64,000 bases of DNA from Pyrus communis (Eukaryota > Streptophyta > Magnoliopsida > Rosales > Rosaceae). The translations under genes and the position numbers were made by a program. The notes under the pieces were generated by a model. The model did no database searches, was not told the origin of the DNA, and worked only from the letters and a program-made list of their open reading frames with translations. Location of the stretch: positions 5,379,501 to 5,443,500 of the forward strand of contig NC_084809.1 of assembly GCF_963583255.1 (NCBI RefSeq). Direction: 5' to 3'. This document shows positions 44,817 through 56,253 of the stretch, piece by piece (positions within the stretch are counted from its first letter, which is position 1; each line of letters begins with the position of its first letter).

Positions 44817-47078
44817 TCACCAGTAATCTCCACAGGAACAACATCCATCCTTGAAATGATGAAAACGCTTTGCATCCCTAACAACTATCTCCCTGTTGAC
44901 AAGCTTCGATATTAGCTTGGTTGCTGAATGACAATTCACACATGCTCGAAGATTTTTGGTTATCCGAAGTGTAGTTCCTGGAGCAGTGCTGATGAGGCCA
45001 TAAGCAATTGCCAGCCTCTCGCTGTGATTACAAAGTGTCTCTTCTGTCTCTTCATGATTCAAATCATGCAGAACAGAATCTGTATGCAGGATGAATCCTG
45101 CCTCCTTCAACCTCCTCTCCAGACTTTCGAGCTCTTCATAAATTTCCTTAGACCTTGGATGAGACTTGTCTCCCACATGAAATGCCTGAAGCTTCCCATT
45201 GACCTCAATCAAACTATGTCCAAGGTCCTTGATCAGTCCTTTTTCCCTCATCAATACTCGTACCTTTGCAACATGATCCCATAAACGGGCTGAAGCATAA
45301 AGATTTGAGAGTTGAACATAATGCCCTGTATTATATGGATCTATAGAGAAAAGCTGTTCTGCAGCGTATTCTCCCAAAGTTACATGACGATAAATCTTGC
45401 ATGAACTCAGAAGTGCTCCCCATACACTTATACCAGGTTCAATTGGCATCTTTCTGATAAAATCGTAAGCTTGATCCAAGCGGCCTGCACGTCCAAGAAG
45501 ATCAACCACACAAGAATAATGTTGGTTTCCAGGCTCAATCCCGCAGTTTACCATGCGGTGGAACAGCTCCCATCCTTCCTCAACAAGGCCTGAATGGTTG
45601 CATGCAGTGAGGAGCCCTAGGAAGGTGACATCATTGGGCGGCACTCCTGCCTGCTGCATAGAATGGAAAAGATCGATGGCTTCTCGTGCTCGACCATGTA
45701 ATCCGTAGCCCACGATCATTGCACTCCACACCACAACATCTTTATTAGGCGTTCTATCAAAAACCATTCGAGCAAAATCGGTACTTCCACATTTTGCATA
45801 CATATCAATTAGGGCTGTGTTAACAAAGACATTATTTCTATACTCACTTTTATTGATATAATCGTCCATCCATTTTGCTAGGTCAAGGGAACCCACCTGG
45901 GCGCATGCAGAAATAGCAGACCTCATTGTTATTGAATCTGTTCTACAATTTTTTGTGATCATATCCCGGAATAGCTCTACAGCCTCGTTAGCATAACCAT
46001 TCTTCGCATAACCAGATATCATAGCATTCCACAGTATTACGTTCGGCGTTTGCATCTGATCAAAAAACGATCTGGCAGCCATCACCTGCCCACTTTTTGC
46101 ATACATTGCCGTGAGTGCAATGAGCAAGTCAGGTTCAAATTCAAGACCCATTTTAATCAAACAACCATGAACAGATGTCCCCTGTCCCAAGTCTTCTACA
46201 TCAGTATAAGCTTTTAGAACACTAACAAGAACGATCCAATCAGGTTTCACATTCAATTTTCTCATCAGACCAAAAATTCTCAAAGCTTCCAAAGGCTGGC
46301 CATTCTGGGCATGCCCCGAAATCATCGAAGTCCAGGAAACAACCGTCCTCTCAGCTAAACCATCAAACACAGCCCTAGCACGATCTATTCGACCACATTT
46401 AGCATACAACGCCACGAGACCATTCTGCACAAACACATCTGATTCAAACCCATGTCTAAACACCTGTCCATGAACCCGTCGACCCATTTCGAGGTCCGGC
46501 ATGCCACTGCAAGCTTTAAGCACATGAGGAAAAGTAAACCCATCTGGACTGACACCCATTACTTGCATCCTAGAATACATTTCTATAGCCTGAGAAAACA
46601 CATTGTGCCTAGAATAACACCTAATGATCGCGTTCCACTGAAACACATCTGGGTCAGTAAATTCATCAAACACTTGGCGGGCGTACCAAATATACCCGAG
46701 ATTCGAGCTTGCATTGACCAATTTGGTGATCAAAAAGCCACTGTCTATCAAACCTAATACAACTAACTGGGTATGGATTTGACCCAACTGGCTCTTTCGG
46801 GTCGAACTATCGATCAGAGACGCGAAGAAGGAGTCCGGGTCGTGGCCGTGACGGAGGTGTTGGTCGTCGTAGCAGTATGGGTCTAGACGGAGAGGAGACG
46901 CACAGTAGTGACGGAGGAAGGTGAATGAAAACGACGCCGGAGTTTCAAAATCATGAGACGTCGCCGTTTTGGGAGCCAACGTCAGGAATTTGGCGGGAAG
47001 GGGAAAGAGAGAGACTCTCCTTGCGAGAGCCATCTCAGGGACGACGCTGATGTTAAGCTTAAAGGCGCAAAACGACAT
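44817..47078 (-). CDS. MEF22: PLS-class PPR protein with DYW deaminase domain, MEF22-like
   Basis: This is an organellar RNA-editing factor (C-to-U) of 753 residues without introns. It reads through a chain of P, L and S motifs, an E/E+ region (LLGRAGRLDQAYDFIRKMP) and a DYW domain. The zinc-dependent deaminase signature is present: HSE at 685-687 and CVNC at 713-716, and the protein ends GDYW. It resembles Arabidopsis At3g12770 (MEF22) along its length, for example FYASLIDS-like FFASLIDS and IHTQLVVLGL near the N-terminus. The first Met is at 47078, but the Met at 47033 (MALARRVSLFPLPAK) starts a typical Arg-rich, acid-poor targeting peptide and may be the real one. The mitochondrial target site cannot be read from this sequence. 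Orthology is inferred from recall and was not tested by phylogeny. Confidence 0.92.
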   Translation of the reverse strand: MSFCAFKLNISVVPEMALARRVSLFPLPAKFLTLAPKTATSHDFETPASFSFTFLRHYCASPLRLDPYCYDDQHLRHGHDPDSFFASLIDSSTRKSQLGQIHTQLVVLGLIDSGFLITKLVNASSNLGYIWYARQVFDEFTDPDVFQWNAIIRCYSRHNVFSQAIEMYSRMQVMGVSPDGFTFPHVLKACSGMPDLEMGRRVHGQVFRHGFESDVFVQNGLVALYAKCGRIDRARAVFDGLAERTVVSWTSMISGHAQNGQPLEALRIFGLMRKLNVKPDWIVLVSVLKAYTDVEDLGQGTSVHGCLIKMGLEFEPDLLIALTAMYAKSGQVMAARSFFDQMQTPNVILWNAMISGYAKNGYANEAVELFRDMITKNCRTDSITMRSAISACAQVGSLDLAKWMDDYINKSEYRNNVFVNTALIDMYAKCGSTDFARMVFDRTPNKDVVVWSAMIVGYGLHGRAREAIDLFHSMQQAGVPPNDVTFLGLLTACNHSGLVEEGWELFHRMVNCGIEPGNQHYSCVVDLLGRAGRLDQAYDFIRKMPIEPGISVWGALLSSCKIYRHVTLGEYAAEQLFSIDPYNTGHYVQLSNLYASARLWDHVAKVRVLMREKGLIKDLGHSLIEVNGKLQAFHVGDKSHPRSKEIYEELESLERRLKEAGFILHTDSVLHDLNHEETEETLCNHSERLAIAYGLISTAPGTTLRITKNLRACVNCHSATKLISKLVNREIVVRDAKRFHHFKDGCCSCGDYW

Positions 47079-47328
47079 AGCCGCGTTTTTCCACTGGTAT
47101 TATGAATTTAGGACCACTGTATTTTGGATCCATTGCAATTCTGGTCACTATAGTTCTATTTTTTTTTTCCAATTTGGCCACCGTATTTAATCTTGTTTGT
47201 GAATCAAGTCCAATTGATAACTTCTGTCAACTTTACAAGTAAAAATTACTTACATGAAACAGGTTCACTTCCATGTAACGTTCTAGTCCAATTTTGCTAT
47301 ATGAAGAGAAATTTACACATAGCATGAC
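47079..47328. other. Upstream of the PPR gene
   Basis: No element recognised; it contains a T10 run near 47160. Confidence 0.4.
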
Positions 47329-47720
47329 ATCATTCGAGTGCGACTCCACCAAAGGTGGAATCAGGAATTTAAGACAACGAGGTCAAAAAATGGCTTTCAA
47401 AAATCTATCATACTTTCATTTATAAATGTCCACGACGTGTTCTCATATTTTGGAAACATCGTATTACAACTTCATTATTAATAGAGTCAAATACCTTTTT
47501 CTCAATGTATACAACCAAACTATCATTCAACCATTGATTACCCATCCTATTACGATGTGGATTCTTCATAATTTTCACCACCAAAAAAGCTCTTTCAACT
47601 GAAACATACGCAACATGTAAAATCATACTAATTTCACTAGCAAGTACACCAACTTGGGCCACTGGGCTCACATATTCCATGTTGGGTGACCTAACTTGGG
47701 TCAATATTTGTTGGCCATTG
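47329..47720 (-). pseudogene. hAT transposase C-terminal remnant
   Basis: The minus strand translates to the hAT dimerisation region: LASEISMILHVAYVSVERAF, NPHRNRMGNQWLNDSLVVYI and EKKVFDSINNEVV. It resembles the ZMYM1-like/TTF-finger plant hAT group. The rest of the transposase and the ends were not found. A GGAGCCCAATGCCCCC phrase at about 47847 may belong to the same element. Confidence 0.8.
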
Positions 47721-48139
47721 TGGCCCACGCAACCAAGATTGCAATAGCAACTTTATGTTGCTAGTGATGTTGCAGTGCTATTATAAGGGGAAAAAAAATT
47801 ATATATGTATATAAAGAGAAAAGTTCACAAAGTTATTGGGATCAAGGGAGCCCAATGCCCCCGCATTAGCTCCGCTAGTGGACGACACGGTTATAGAAAA
47901 CTTTGTCCTATGTATAACCGCTTTAGTCTCTTCCCACCGCATCAACATCTCACGAACCCCAACTGCTCTTAGCCATAACCCACCTCTAGGTATGACACTC
48001 AATCCACCTCTAGGTATATCACTCAATAGCATTGCATGAATGCTCCACGTGTGTGAAAATAGTCAAAATTTAGCAATTCGAGATCCAGTTTTCTACTCAG
48101 ACCTCCATAGATACAAAGCTTTCTCCGGTCTCCTCCGTT
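47721..48139. other. Spacer before the methyltransferase gene
   Basis: It contains a short tandem copy (CCACCTCTAGGTAT(G/A)(A/T)CACTCAAT, twice near 47980-48030). No TATA box is obvious. Confidence 0.4.
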
Positions 48140-48832
48140 ATGGAGAGGCACATCGAGATTTTCCTGAAGAGGCTCTCCTACGTCTCCATACTCATCGGCA
48201 CCGTCGCCTTCGTCTTCCTCCTCCTCAAAACCCCCGACACCTGCATCGCGCCGAACTCTCCGCCGAAGCCCCACCTCCGCTTCCCCAAATCCTCCTGCGA
48301 CGCCTCGCCGCGCGTGGTCCTCACTCTCCACAAGAAGAACAAGCGCCTCTGGTCCACCAAGACCTGGCAGAACAAGGTCCACTCCTTCTCCAACTTCTTT
48401 CGCGCATTTTATCAAATGGGTCTCCTGCACAACGAGTCCAAGGTCCTCTGCGTCTCCGCCGGCGCCGGCCACGAGGTCATGGCGCTGACCCAGTTGGGCG
48501 TCGCCGACGTCACCGGAATTGAGCTCCTCGAGTCGCCTCCGCTGGTGAGCCGGGCGGATCCCCATAACTTGCCTTACTTCGATAATGTGTTTAATTTGGG
48601 ATTCAGTGCGCATTTCGCGGAGGCGTTGTTTCCGAACCGGTTCGCAGCGGAGATGGAGAGGACGGTGAAGGCCGGCGGGGTGTGTGTGGTGGTTGTGGAC
48701 GAATGTGGGGATGAGGAGGTTAGGGAGATTGTGGATTTGTTCACGAATTCAAGGTTTGTTGGTGCTCTTAATGTTACATTGACTGGATTGAGAATGACAA
48801 GGATTATTATGAAAGTTAAGCTTTCACCTTAA
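48140..48832 (+). CDS. Membrane-anchored SAM-dependent methyltransferase-like protein
   Basis: The 230-residue, intronless product has a hydrophobic segment at about 13-29 behind a short basic start, so it is probably a type II membrane protein. The class I methyltransferase core follows. Motif I is VLCVSAGAGHE at 102-112, then the acidic VTGIELL at 124-130, DPHNLPYFDNVFNLGFS as motif II/III region, and KAGGVCVVVVDE at 177-188. Similar plant proteins are annotated only as methyltransferase-like. The substrate is unknown. The 5' half is markedly GC-rich with strong third-position C preference, which also makes long false ORFs in other frames. The start at 48140 is the first ATG of the conserved frame. 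Confidence 0.82.
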   Translation: MERHIEIFLKRLSYVSILIGTVAFVFLLLKTPDTCIAPNSPPKPHLRFPKSSCDASPRVVLTLHKKNKRLWSTKTWQNKVHSFSNFFRAFYQMGLLHNESKVLCVSAGAGHEVMALTQLGVADVTGIELLESPPLVSRADPHNLPYFDNVFNLGFSAHFAEALFPNRFAAEMERTVKAGGVCVVVVDECGDEEVREIVDLFTNSRFVGALNVTLTGLRMTRIIMKVKLSP

Positions 48833-51800
48833 TTTCCTTTTGGTAATTCTCTCTTTGCTTTACATGTTTATGTCATATGTTTCGAATTCGATTTCTTGTT
48901 TGTGTGTGAATTGGTGTTTCTCTTTTAGGATCTGGGGTTAGTGAGCTACTTATACTGTGAATTTGTGATTTGAAAGCGGATTAAGCAACCGCGTATGAAC
49001 TCGAACGGATCTAGGTTAAGTTTATAACCCTTGTGGAGAAGCATGGCATTGAGAGCGAATGGTTTCGCTGCGATGTACGCTTTGCTTTCCTCTCAAGTCT
49101 CGTCATTTCGGGCAAGTTTCTCTGTTTTAGTTGTGTTCGTTTGATCTCTTTCTTTGTCTGCTTGAGATCACAAATGCTAGGCACTCTTCGATTGTAAGGA
49201 TCTTAATGATATATGCAATTTAGGATGTTCTTCTTGTTGGAAACAAGCATGTGTGCTGAATGTGAGTTGGCCTGAGAACATGTATGATAACATCTTCTTT
49301 GAGAATCTATGTCAACACCTGAATGTGAATTGACTCAAGAACATAGACGATAACATCTTCATTGGCGGGTTGGTGATGATTGATGCCCGAGGTTATCGTT
49401 CATATCGGCATCTGGTTTTCTTGAGTCCGACCTAGTTACAGATTCTTAGGTTCTGTCAGTCTTGAAGCACTGGTTTTGAGAATTTGGACACGAACATAGT
49501 TTCACAATTTGTTTGAAGTCGATGGTTCACAAAATGCTTCTTGAGTTGGTTTCTTTGATTCTTTCCCTGCCGATGATTTTCACCATGAGTTTTGAATGAC
49601 AAGCCAAGGAATTTGGAAGCGAGCAAAACGCGAGTGGGTTGATTAATAAGTCCGGGAATGGATGTTAAAACAGAAACACACGAACTTCGTAACTTTTCCA
49701 TGCGGATTCGTCGATTGTCAAGGACAATACCAGATTTTACATCCTAAACCTCGTGTTGATTCACCAAGAACGCCAAGAAGTTTACCACACGAACGTTGTT
49801 GATTCTATGAGCTATAACGAATCAACACAAGAATGCCAAGAAGTTTACCACACAAAAATTGTTGATTCTCTGAGCTATAACGGCCAATGATCGTCGGGAT
49901 GTCTATACCTCATTAATTCCGTGGAATATCGGAGTTAATAGAACAAGAACAAGAGTGAGAAAACTCTCTCAAACTGCACTCGGTTTTTAGTTCAGTTCAT
50001 TATATTATAATCTTCATCCCCATCTAGAATACAAAATACTTTTTATTTAAAAATTTAATCTTCCTAGCATTATTCAATTCGAAAAGCCAAATGCATGTTC
50101 TCGGAAATATTGTCCTACGTGCTTCACAACATGTGTATGCTTCTGCATCATTAACATTGTCACCAGTTCACATTGATGAATTAGTAATACTCGGCCTCAC
50201 TCCAAAGATAACCTCATTTTGAAAGTTTCCTTAGCATTTCTTTTCAAGTTTATTAAAAATTACAAAATACATATCATCGTTGAGTTAAAGTGCCATTGAC
50301 GTTAAATCTTGGATATCATAGAATGTCTGAAATCTATTTGGTTATAGGTCTTTTCTGAGCTAACACTTTGTGCAAGCTTGGTCTTACCTAAACCTCAATT
50401 TGGTAAAAGTTTCCCCTTTTAAATTAAATATTGGAGATGAATAATTGTAATTGTCAATAAATTAGTGACAAAGACAGACCTCCAAGCATTTTGAAGACAC
50501 ATGATTATTTCTTAACAACCACAAATACAGGATTAGTGGATATTAATGCCAATATTCAAAGGTTGTGTCCCTAGTTTCTTCACTAAATTAGCTGGACTTG
50601 GACTTGATTGCAAACCTGTATCTATTAGATTGTGATCTAAATTCAATTCGTCACGCGTAAGGGGGCATGTAAATATCTCTCCAGATCGGTGAGGGGCCAA
50701 ACCGTGCATTTTCCTATTAAAATCAACTTAGAAATCTAACACACAACTCCAATCCAATTGCTAAGTAACATGATTCGTCCAAAGTTTCAATCTCAAACTA
50801 ATTAGAACAACTTTTTAACTCTTTAATAAGACCGTTTCAGACAAATTTCAAACACTACAATCAGTTCTAACTCGCATTATCATACTCACATTACTATAAC
50901 TCCTTAATAATATACTTTAAGAAGTATCATAAAATGTTGCTTAGCACAAGAACATCCGATTAAGCTACTATGACTACGTTAAGCAAACAAATAAAGTGAA
51001 AGAAATTAAAGCAGTGACGGAGAGAAAAAGTAGCAGGAAAGAGGAATATATGTAGTTCTACTTCCAAAACAAAGATTTTGGTCTTCTGCTTCACGTGTGA
51101 ACACCTGGAGTATTTGTCTACTTCTTCTTTGACTCCCAACTTTTTTCAAAAGATTCAGTCTCCGTTAGGTTACCATCTCCAATCTCCATAGATTATTCTC
51201 ATATATTTATTTATCTACCTGGCTGGTTCCGCCTTCATTTCTGATACAACCTCCACAGGAAGAACAACTTCATGCACATAAAATATCATAAAAATGTTTA
51301 ACAAATTTAATATTTTCTCCTTTATTTTCGGGAAAAATAAACTAAATGCAGCACCGTCATCTTCACAAAACGCAGAGTTTTGAGTTTTGAGCTTTGGCAA
51401 AGGTGGCTGCAGGCTTGCAGCATAACAGAGGCACCGACCCGACGACTCTTTAATTTTATATGCGAAATCATGTGGTTTGGCAAATATCCCACTGTCTTGG
51501 AGGACTCGAGTTTTTTGTGTCCGCGACGCAATGCAGACGCTATAATTTTGCTCTTTCTTTTGGAACCCCATGAGCCATGACACAATCAGCTTTTGGCTCC
51601 TTTTTTTTGCAGACCAAGTGAATTGAAAATTTAGCTTTATATTTTGGGTGAAGATTTCCCAGCAGATTTCTCGGAAACTTTTTTTCTTTGCTTAGAGGGG
51701 AAGAAAACAAGTCCACCCTTCTTAGTTCCACCGCACGAGTTCACTGCAACCGTGACGTTACAAATACAAAGGCATGTGTAAGACATTTTTATATTAGAGA

Positions 51801-52159
51801 TTAAAGATATTACGGTGGCAGTTAATCCATTTCATAGAAACCGGAGATACATTTCCCTCTCTATTTACGATTTCATATAAAAATTTAGTAATATTTTGAT
51901 AAAACAAAAAAATAGAGAAGGAAAAAAAAAAGGGGAAAAGGGACAAGCAAACAATTAGAGAATTCAAATGCAGAAGCTAAAGAATACTGATATTTTCATA
52001 GAAATCACATTTGATAATATTCACATTCATAATTAAACCCATAAAATAAATTTAATCTAAACTAGATCACTAATTCTCATGTATCTGTGCGGATCAAAAT
52101 CACCTCTTCACTGCTTTACACTAATCCTCATATAATCTCATCTAATCCATCAGAAGACC
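48833..52159. other. Large intergenic region, no gene recognised
   Basis: The region has short repeats (see 49757-49882) and a weaker copy pair near 49262-49355 (GAACAT(G/A)(T/G)A(T/C)GATAACATCTTC). Nothing coding or RNA-like was recognised. The ORFs near 51215-51731 have no domain. Confidence 0.5.
49757..49882. repeat. 63-bp tandem duplication
   Basis: CCAAGAAGTTTACCACAC occurs at 49773 and 49836, with matching GTTGATTCT(A/C)TGAGCTATAAC ends. The copies differ at a few bases. Confidence 0.9.
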
Positions 52160-52477
52160 TTAATTAATCACACCCCTTTTTCTGGTGACCCTAATGTAGC
52201 AGAACACAGCTGCAAAAATGGTAGTGACAAGCCCGCCAATGATAATCCCTCCACCAGCCACCGACTTATCAGCTTTCTTTTCAGCAGGCCCCAAACGCCG
52301 GAAAGTAGGAGCTTCCGCCACCTCGCCTTCTTCCATGCTCTCAGTATCGGACGGCTCTGCCGCAATGGAAGTAGAGTGCTCTGTTTCTCTGCCCAAGTCA
52401 TCAGATTTGTCGGCAGCCATTGCAGAAACCAGAAGGAACCCAGTAAGGAGGAGGCAAATCAGACCAAGTCTCGCCAT
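52160..52477 (-). CDS. Small signal-peptide, single-TM protein of unknown function
   Basis: 105 residues. Residues 1-21 form a clear signal peptide (LGLICLLLTGFLLVSAMA). Residues 22-70 are acidic and Ser/Glu-rich, with a short basic TFRRLGPAEKK stretch. Residues 74-96 form a Gly-rich transmembrane helix (VAGGGIIIGGLVTTIFAA), followed by a basic tail RVTRKRGVIN, so a type I topology with the basic end in the cytosol is expected. A TATA box lies about 90 bp upstream and the start context is normal. I do not recognise the family. The precursor-like layout could fit a processed peptide, but no defined peptide motif is visible. Confidence 0.75.
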   Translation of the reverse strand: MARLGLICLLLTGFLLVSAMAADKSDDLGRETEHSTSIAAEPSDTESMEEGEVAEAPTFRRLGPAEKKADKSVAGGGIIIGGLVTTIFAAVFCYIRVTRKRGVIN

Positions 52478-52564
52478 TTGGGTTGAAATTTTGGGTATTG
52501 TTGGTTTTGGAATTTGATGATGTTGGGTGGTAAAAGATTGAATCTTTGGTTGGGGTTTGGGGAG

Positions 52565-52572
52565 TTTATATA
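52565..52572 (-). promoter_or_regulatory. TATA box of the small membrane-protein gene
   Basis: TATATAAA on the minus strand lies 88-95 bp before the start codon at 52477. Confidence 0.7.
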
Positions 52573-52579
52573 GCGGAGA

Positions 52580-54350
52580 ATGAATGTGTAGTCTTTGTTG
52601 TTAGGAAGTGGGTCCGATGTGTGATGTGCGAAGGTAACTATTTTGGGGTAGGGATCTGGGAAAGATTTGATACGCGGAAGAAATAAAATAGGAATAAAGT
52701 GGTTCTCTGTGTGCATGAAAAGTTTGGAAATGGATCTTTTCAAATCTCTCCTAATTTATAAAATCAGCACATTCGAACCATTAAAATTTAATTAAAATGT
52801 TACAAATAGTGGCTCATTTTAAAAGTTATAATAATTTTAGCTGTTTAATCAAATTTCAACGATCTGAATCTTCTGATTTTGTGAAATAAGAGGAATATGA
52901 ATCTTGGGTAGGTGAAAGCTTTTTTTAGAGAGAGAGTGGTGAAGTGCAAAACGACATGCAACTACAGCTGGGTACACACTGTGAACTCGAGATTTGTAGT
53001 AGACTAGTAGTAGGAGTGCTTTGGTCTTTGGGAGGATAAAAGCTGGAAAGCAAAGAAATTAAAGAAAGTAAATTGCTGTGGCTGTGGATCGGGGGAAGGA
53101 TTCGCTTTGGGAAAGAAAGAAAGTAAAATGTAGGAGGGTTGTTACATGTATCCAATCCGAATACACTATGTATCATAATTCATATAGTGTATGATTTCTC
53201 TTAAATTATAATATGTATGTATTCAATACGATATACAATTTACAATGATTCATGCAGTGTACAAATACATACATTCAAATTATAATGCGTATTCAATTAC
53301 TTTTGCAGCTTCCTTTAATTGATTTTAAAAAACTGTACTCAGACTCATTCATGCAAATCTTACTAAACAGAAGTTTAGATAGACATTTAGGCTTGCAACT
53401 GTTGGTGTAGCCTCCTGAAAGTTATGACAGTAGCTTTCAATCGATAAAAAAAAAACTATAGTATTTTGCAACCGTTAATTCTTAGTTTTTGTGTTTTAGA
53501 CTAAAAATCGGTAAAACTTTGGAGTATCCTATAATCTAGAGTACTATAGAAAATCTCTTTATTGGATTGGTGCTCAGTTGCCTTAGGCTTTTTTTTTCAC
53601 ACTTTTGGCTTCATTTTCTCTTCTCTTTTTAATAATTCTTGTAAAAAAAGTAACCCTAGGTCTTATATTTGAGTTTGATTATTGTCTCCACCAACATCTC
53701 AACTATTTAAAAGGAAAGTATAATTTTACTTTTCTTACTTTTGTAATACCATAAGTATTAACCATAACCACAACTCATTAAGTCCAAAGCTCCAAAGTTT
53801 AATACTGGCCGAATCGAGAAATATTATTGGAAGGGTCAATGAGAATCGAGCGTGCAACGCACAAAATTTTTTGGTCAAAAGCATACAAATTGGCATTTCA
53901 TTAAATTTTGGTAGGCTCAAGGTATTTTTTAAGTCATATTGCATGTTTGTCGACAGATGTTAACAACTTTCAAGCGAGCATATTGATTGATGATCGTAAT
54001 TTTTGAGCGAACATGCCGATAAATGCTAACATATGCGAAGCGAGTTTATCAAAAAATGTTCATAGTACCTCGTACAAAAGTATGAAGCTAACAGCTAACA
54101 TGCTCTATGGCTATGCTTTGTGCCAGCTCTCCTGGAATGCTGAATTTGAATATAATTTGGAGTAGTTATATTATTTTCCCCTTTTAGTGTTGGATTAATT
54201 GCACACAGCTGGCCTCCCAGCTGGAAATATAGCAACCGCAAATTGGTCTCACATAACATTTTCCAGTTGGCCAGGGGTCTTTGGTCTCGAACACTTCACC
54301 AACTTACTTGGCAAACACTACGATATAGTATACACCACCGTCTTGTTTGG
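52580..54350. other. Intergenic, AT-rich
   Basis: Imperfect repeats of ATACA(C/T)TATGTAT / ATGTATTCAAT type lie at 53150-53300. No gene or defined element was recognised. Confidence 0.45.
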
Positions 54351-54363
54351 ATATTAAGGACAT

Positions 54364-54539
54364 GTTTTTTTTTAGTACATTGAATCGATATTTTTACATT
54401 AATGTGGTGAGAAGTCTAGCTAAGTCACATAATAGGCAGTCTAATTTGATATCGAATTCGACATTCATGAGATTCGAACCTAAGACCTCTCACTTCCAAA
54501 TGAAGAGAAATACCACTAGATCATAATACTAAGTGTTAG
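54364..54539 (-). mobile_element. tRNA-derived SINE with target duplication
   Basis: Minus-strand layout: A-box-like ATCTAGTGGTA, B box GGTTCGAATC (near 54475), body, and poly-A tail (T run at 54364-54373 on +). ATATTAAGGACAT (54351-54363) and ATATTAAGGGCAT (54540-54552) are 13-bp target duplications with one mismatch. It shares the tRNA-like head with the copy at 41210-41365. Confidence 0.88.
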
Positions 54540-54552
54540 ATATTAAGGGCAT

Positions 54553-56253
54553 ATTTACTTAACAAAAATGAATAAATAAAGAAAAAGGAGAACTTAAAAT
54601 TAGGGTAAGGAAAATGAATCCGATCAAACAAAATTCTTGATTTTAAATATTTGATTGCGAATTTCAAGAGAAATATTACACCTTAATTTCATGTGTAACG
54701 CAGACGAGTAAGAGAAATTTAATGATACTCATACCCATGTCATATTAAACACAAGAAACTCAAGAATCAAAATGATTTCAATTCCTAATTCTTCTAAGAA
54801 AACTTACCTTAATTTCTTGATATGTACATTTTTTTTTGGCCATTCATCTAACTCTCTATTCATTCAATGCATGCCAACATACTACTATATAAAATTCTCA
54901 AAAATGCTATATGAAGTTATGAAGGCATACCCATTTTTTACCGCACATTCATCTATTCATTCAGTATATATTATACACTTAAATACAGTGGAATTCTCAA
55001 AAATATAACTATATTAAGTTATGAACGCAACGACTCTTTTTATTCGCATGCTTCATTTTCCTCAACATTCACGATTCATGTGAGTTTGGTTTAATTAGGT
55101 GAACTCACTGGCCAATGCTCCCTGTGATCAACCACTGTAATTAATTAAAGAACAAGGACAAATTAACATAAATTAGTGTTTCATAATTAAGCTTTAGATT
55201 TTAACTTTATGAAGGAATTGGTATTCACCAAGGGGATCCCATCATGGTAAATGATGCCAACTGTGAAGTGTGAACTTCGCACTCAAGACTTACCCCGAAT
55301 CCTAAGAGTCTCAACTGCCTAAAGATACCTCACTGGCTTTGCCACATTTCTCGAATCCCATCATGACGATGTGGGTCAACCAGACTAGTCGACTGTGTCA
55401 AAGCCTCTCATATTAAACAGGCCGACTACTGGGACCATGCCACTTATCCGGCACACTATATAAAAGAGCAAGAGCAATTGTAATTTGGATCATCTCTGGA
55501 CTTTAGTGTTCGGAGCTTCAGAATTAAGGAATCCGAGCTCTTGATTTGTTTGAAAGAGAAATTGGAGTCCTTAGTTTGTGTGAGGTGGGTCAATGGAATA
55601 AGTTAATGTGAATCGTCATATTCAATTTGAGCGGTCCGAATTGTTTAGTCCTTGTCTTCCGGACGGTAAGATCCAGAGTGGATCTCTGTTCAGAACAATT
55701 GTATTTGGTCTTATTCAATTCCATGTTAGTTTTATACGTTTGAGTCATGATACCCTAAACAAATGAGTTGTCGCCCATACGTAACCTCTTCAACATATAT
55801 CCACTAAAAATTTCAATGTGTGATCAAGATATATCTCGTTCAGGTACAGCTCTCTCACGACCACTCATTGCTTTTTGAAAACTTAAGAAGGATTACTTAT
55901 TTGGATTTATTATCTTGAACTAGAGCGATACACGAGAACAATAATAGTGATATACGTATTATTTGATTGTAATGTCTATTGGGAGTTTGTGGTCCTATAG
56001 TGTTAGTGGCCATATATCGGACTAGTCAGTTGCAAGTCGTAGTTCCTTCTTCAGGCCAAGACTTAAGTGCTTAATTAGGTTGGTTGGGGATTTGTGGCCT
56101 TTGTTTTTCAGTTGAGGTATGCTATCGTGCCCTTAAATTCGAATCCCATGTTTGCCTGGCTTGATAGATGCAGCAGATTTGTCGGCATGTTTGTGTCCAT
56201 AATATCAATAGAAAACCTTGTTTTTTTTTTTCACAAAAAAAAGAAAAAAAGAA
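54553..56253. other. Intergenic with repeat debris
   Basis: The stretch contains the duplication at 54838-55030 and, at 55440-55700, a block starting ACACTATATAAAAGAGC that looks like LTR debris and resembles 5320-5500. No gene was recognised. Confidence 0.45.
54838..55030. repeat. Diverged tandem duplication, about 99-bp period
   Basis: Both units contain CATTCATCTA ... TATTCATTCA, then ATTCTCAAAAAT ... TATATGAAGTTATGAAGGCA or its relative TATATTAAGTTATGAACGCA. Confidence 0.75.

Noticed and set aside
48023..48613. 196-residue ORF antisense to the methyltransferase gene and a 160-residue ORF in another + frame
   Set aside because: GC3-biased coding sequence opens other frames; only the 48140-48832 frame shows methyltransferase motifs.
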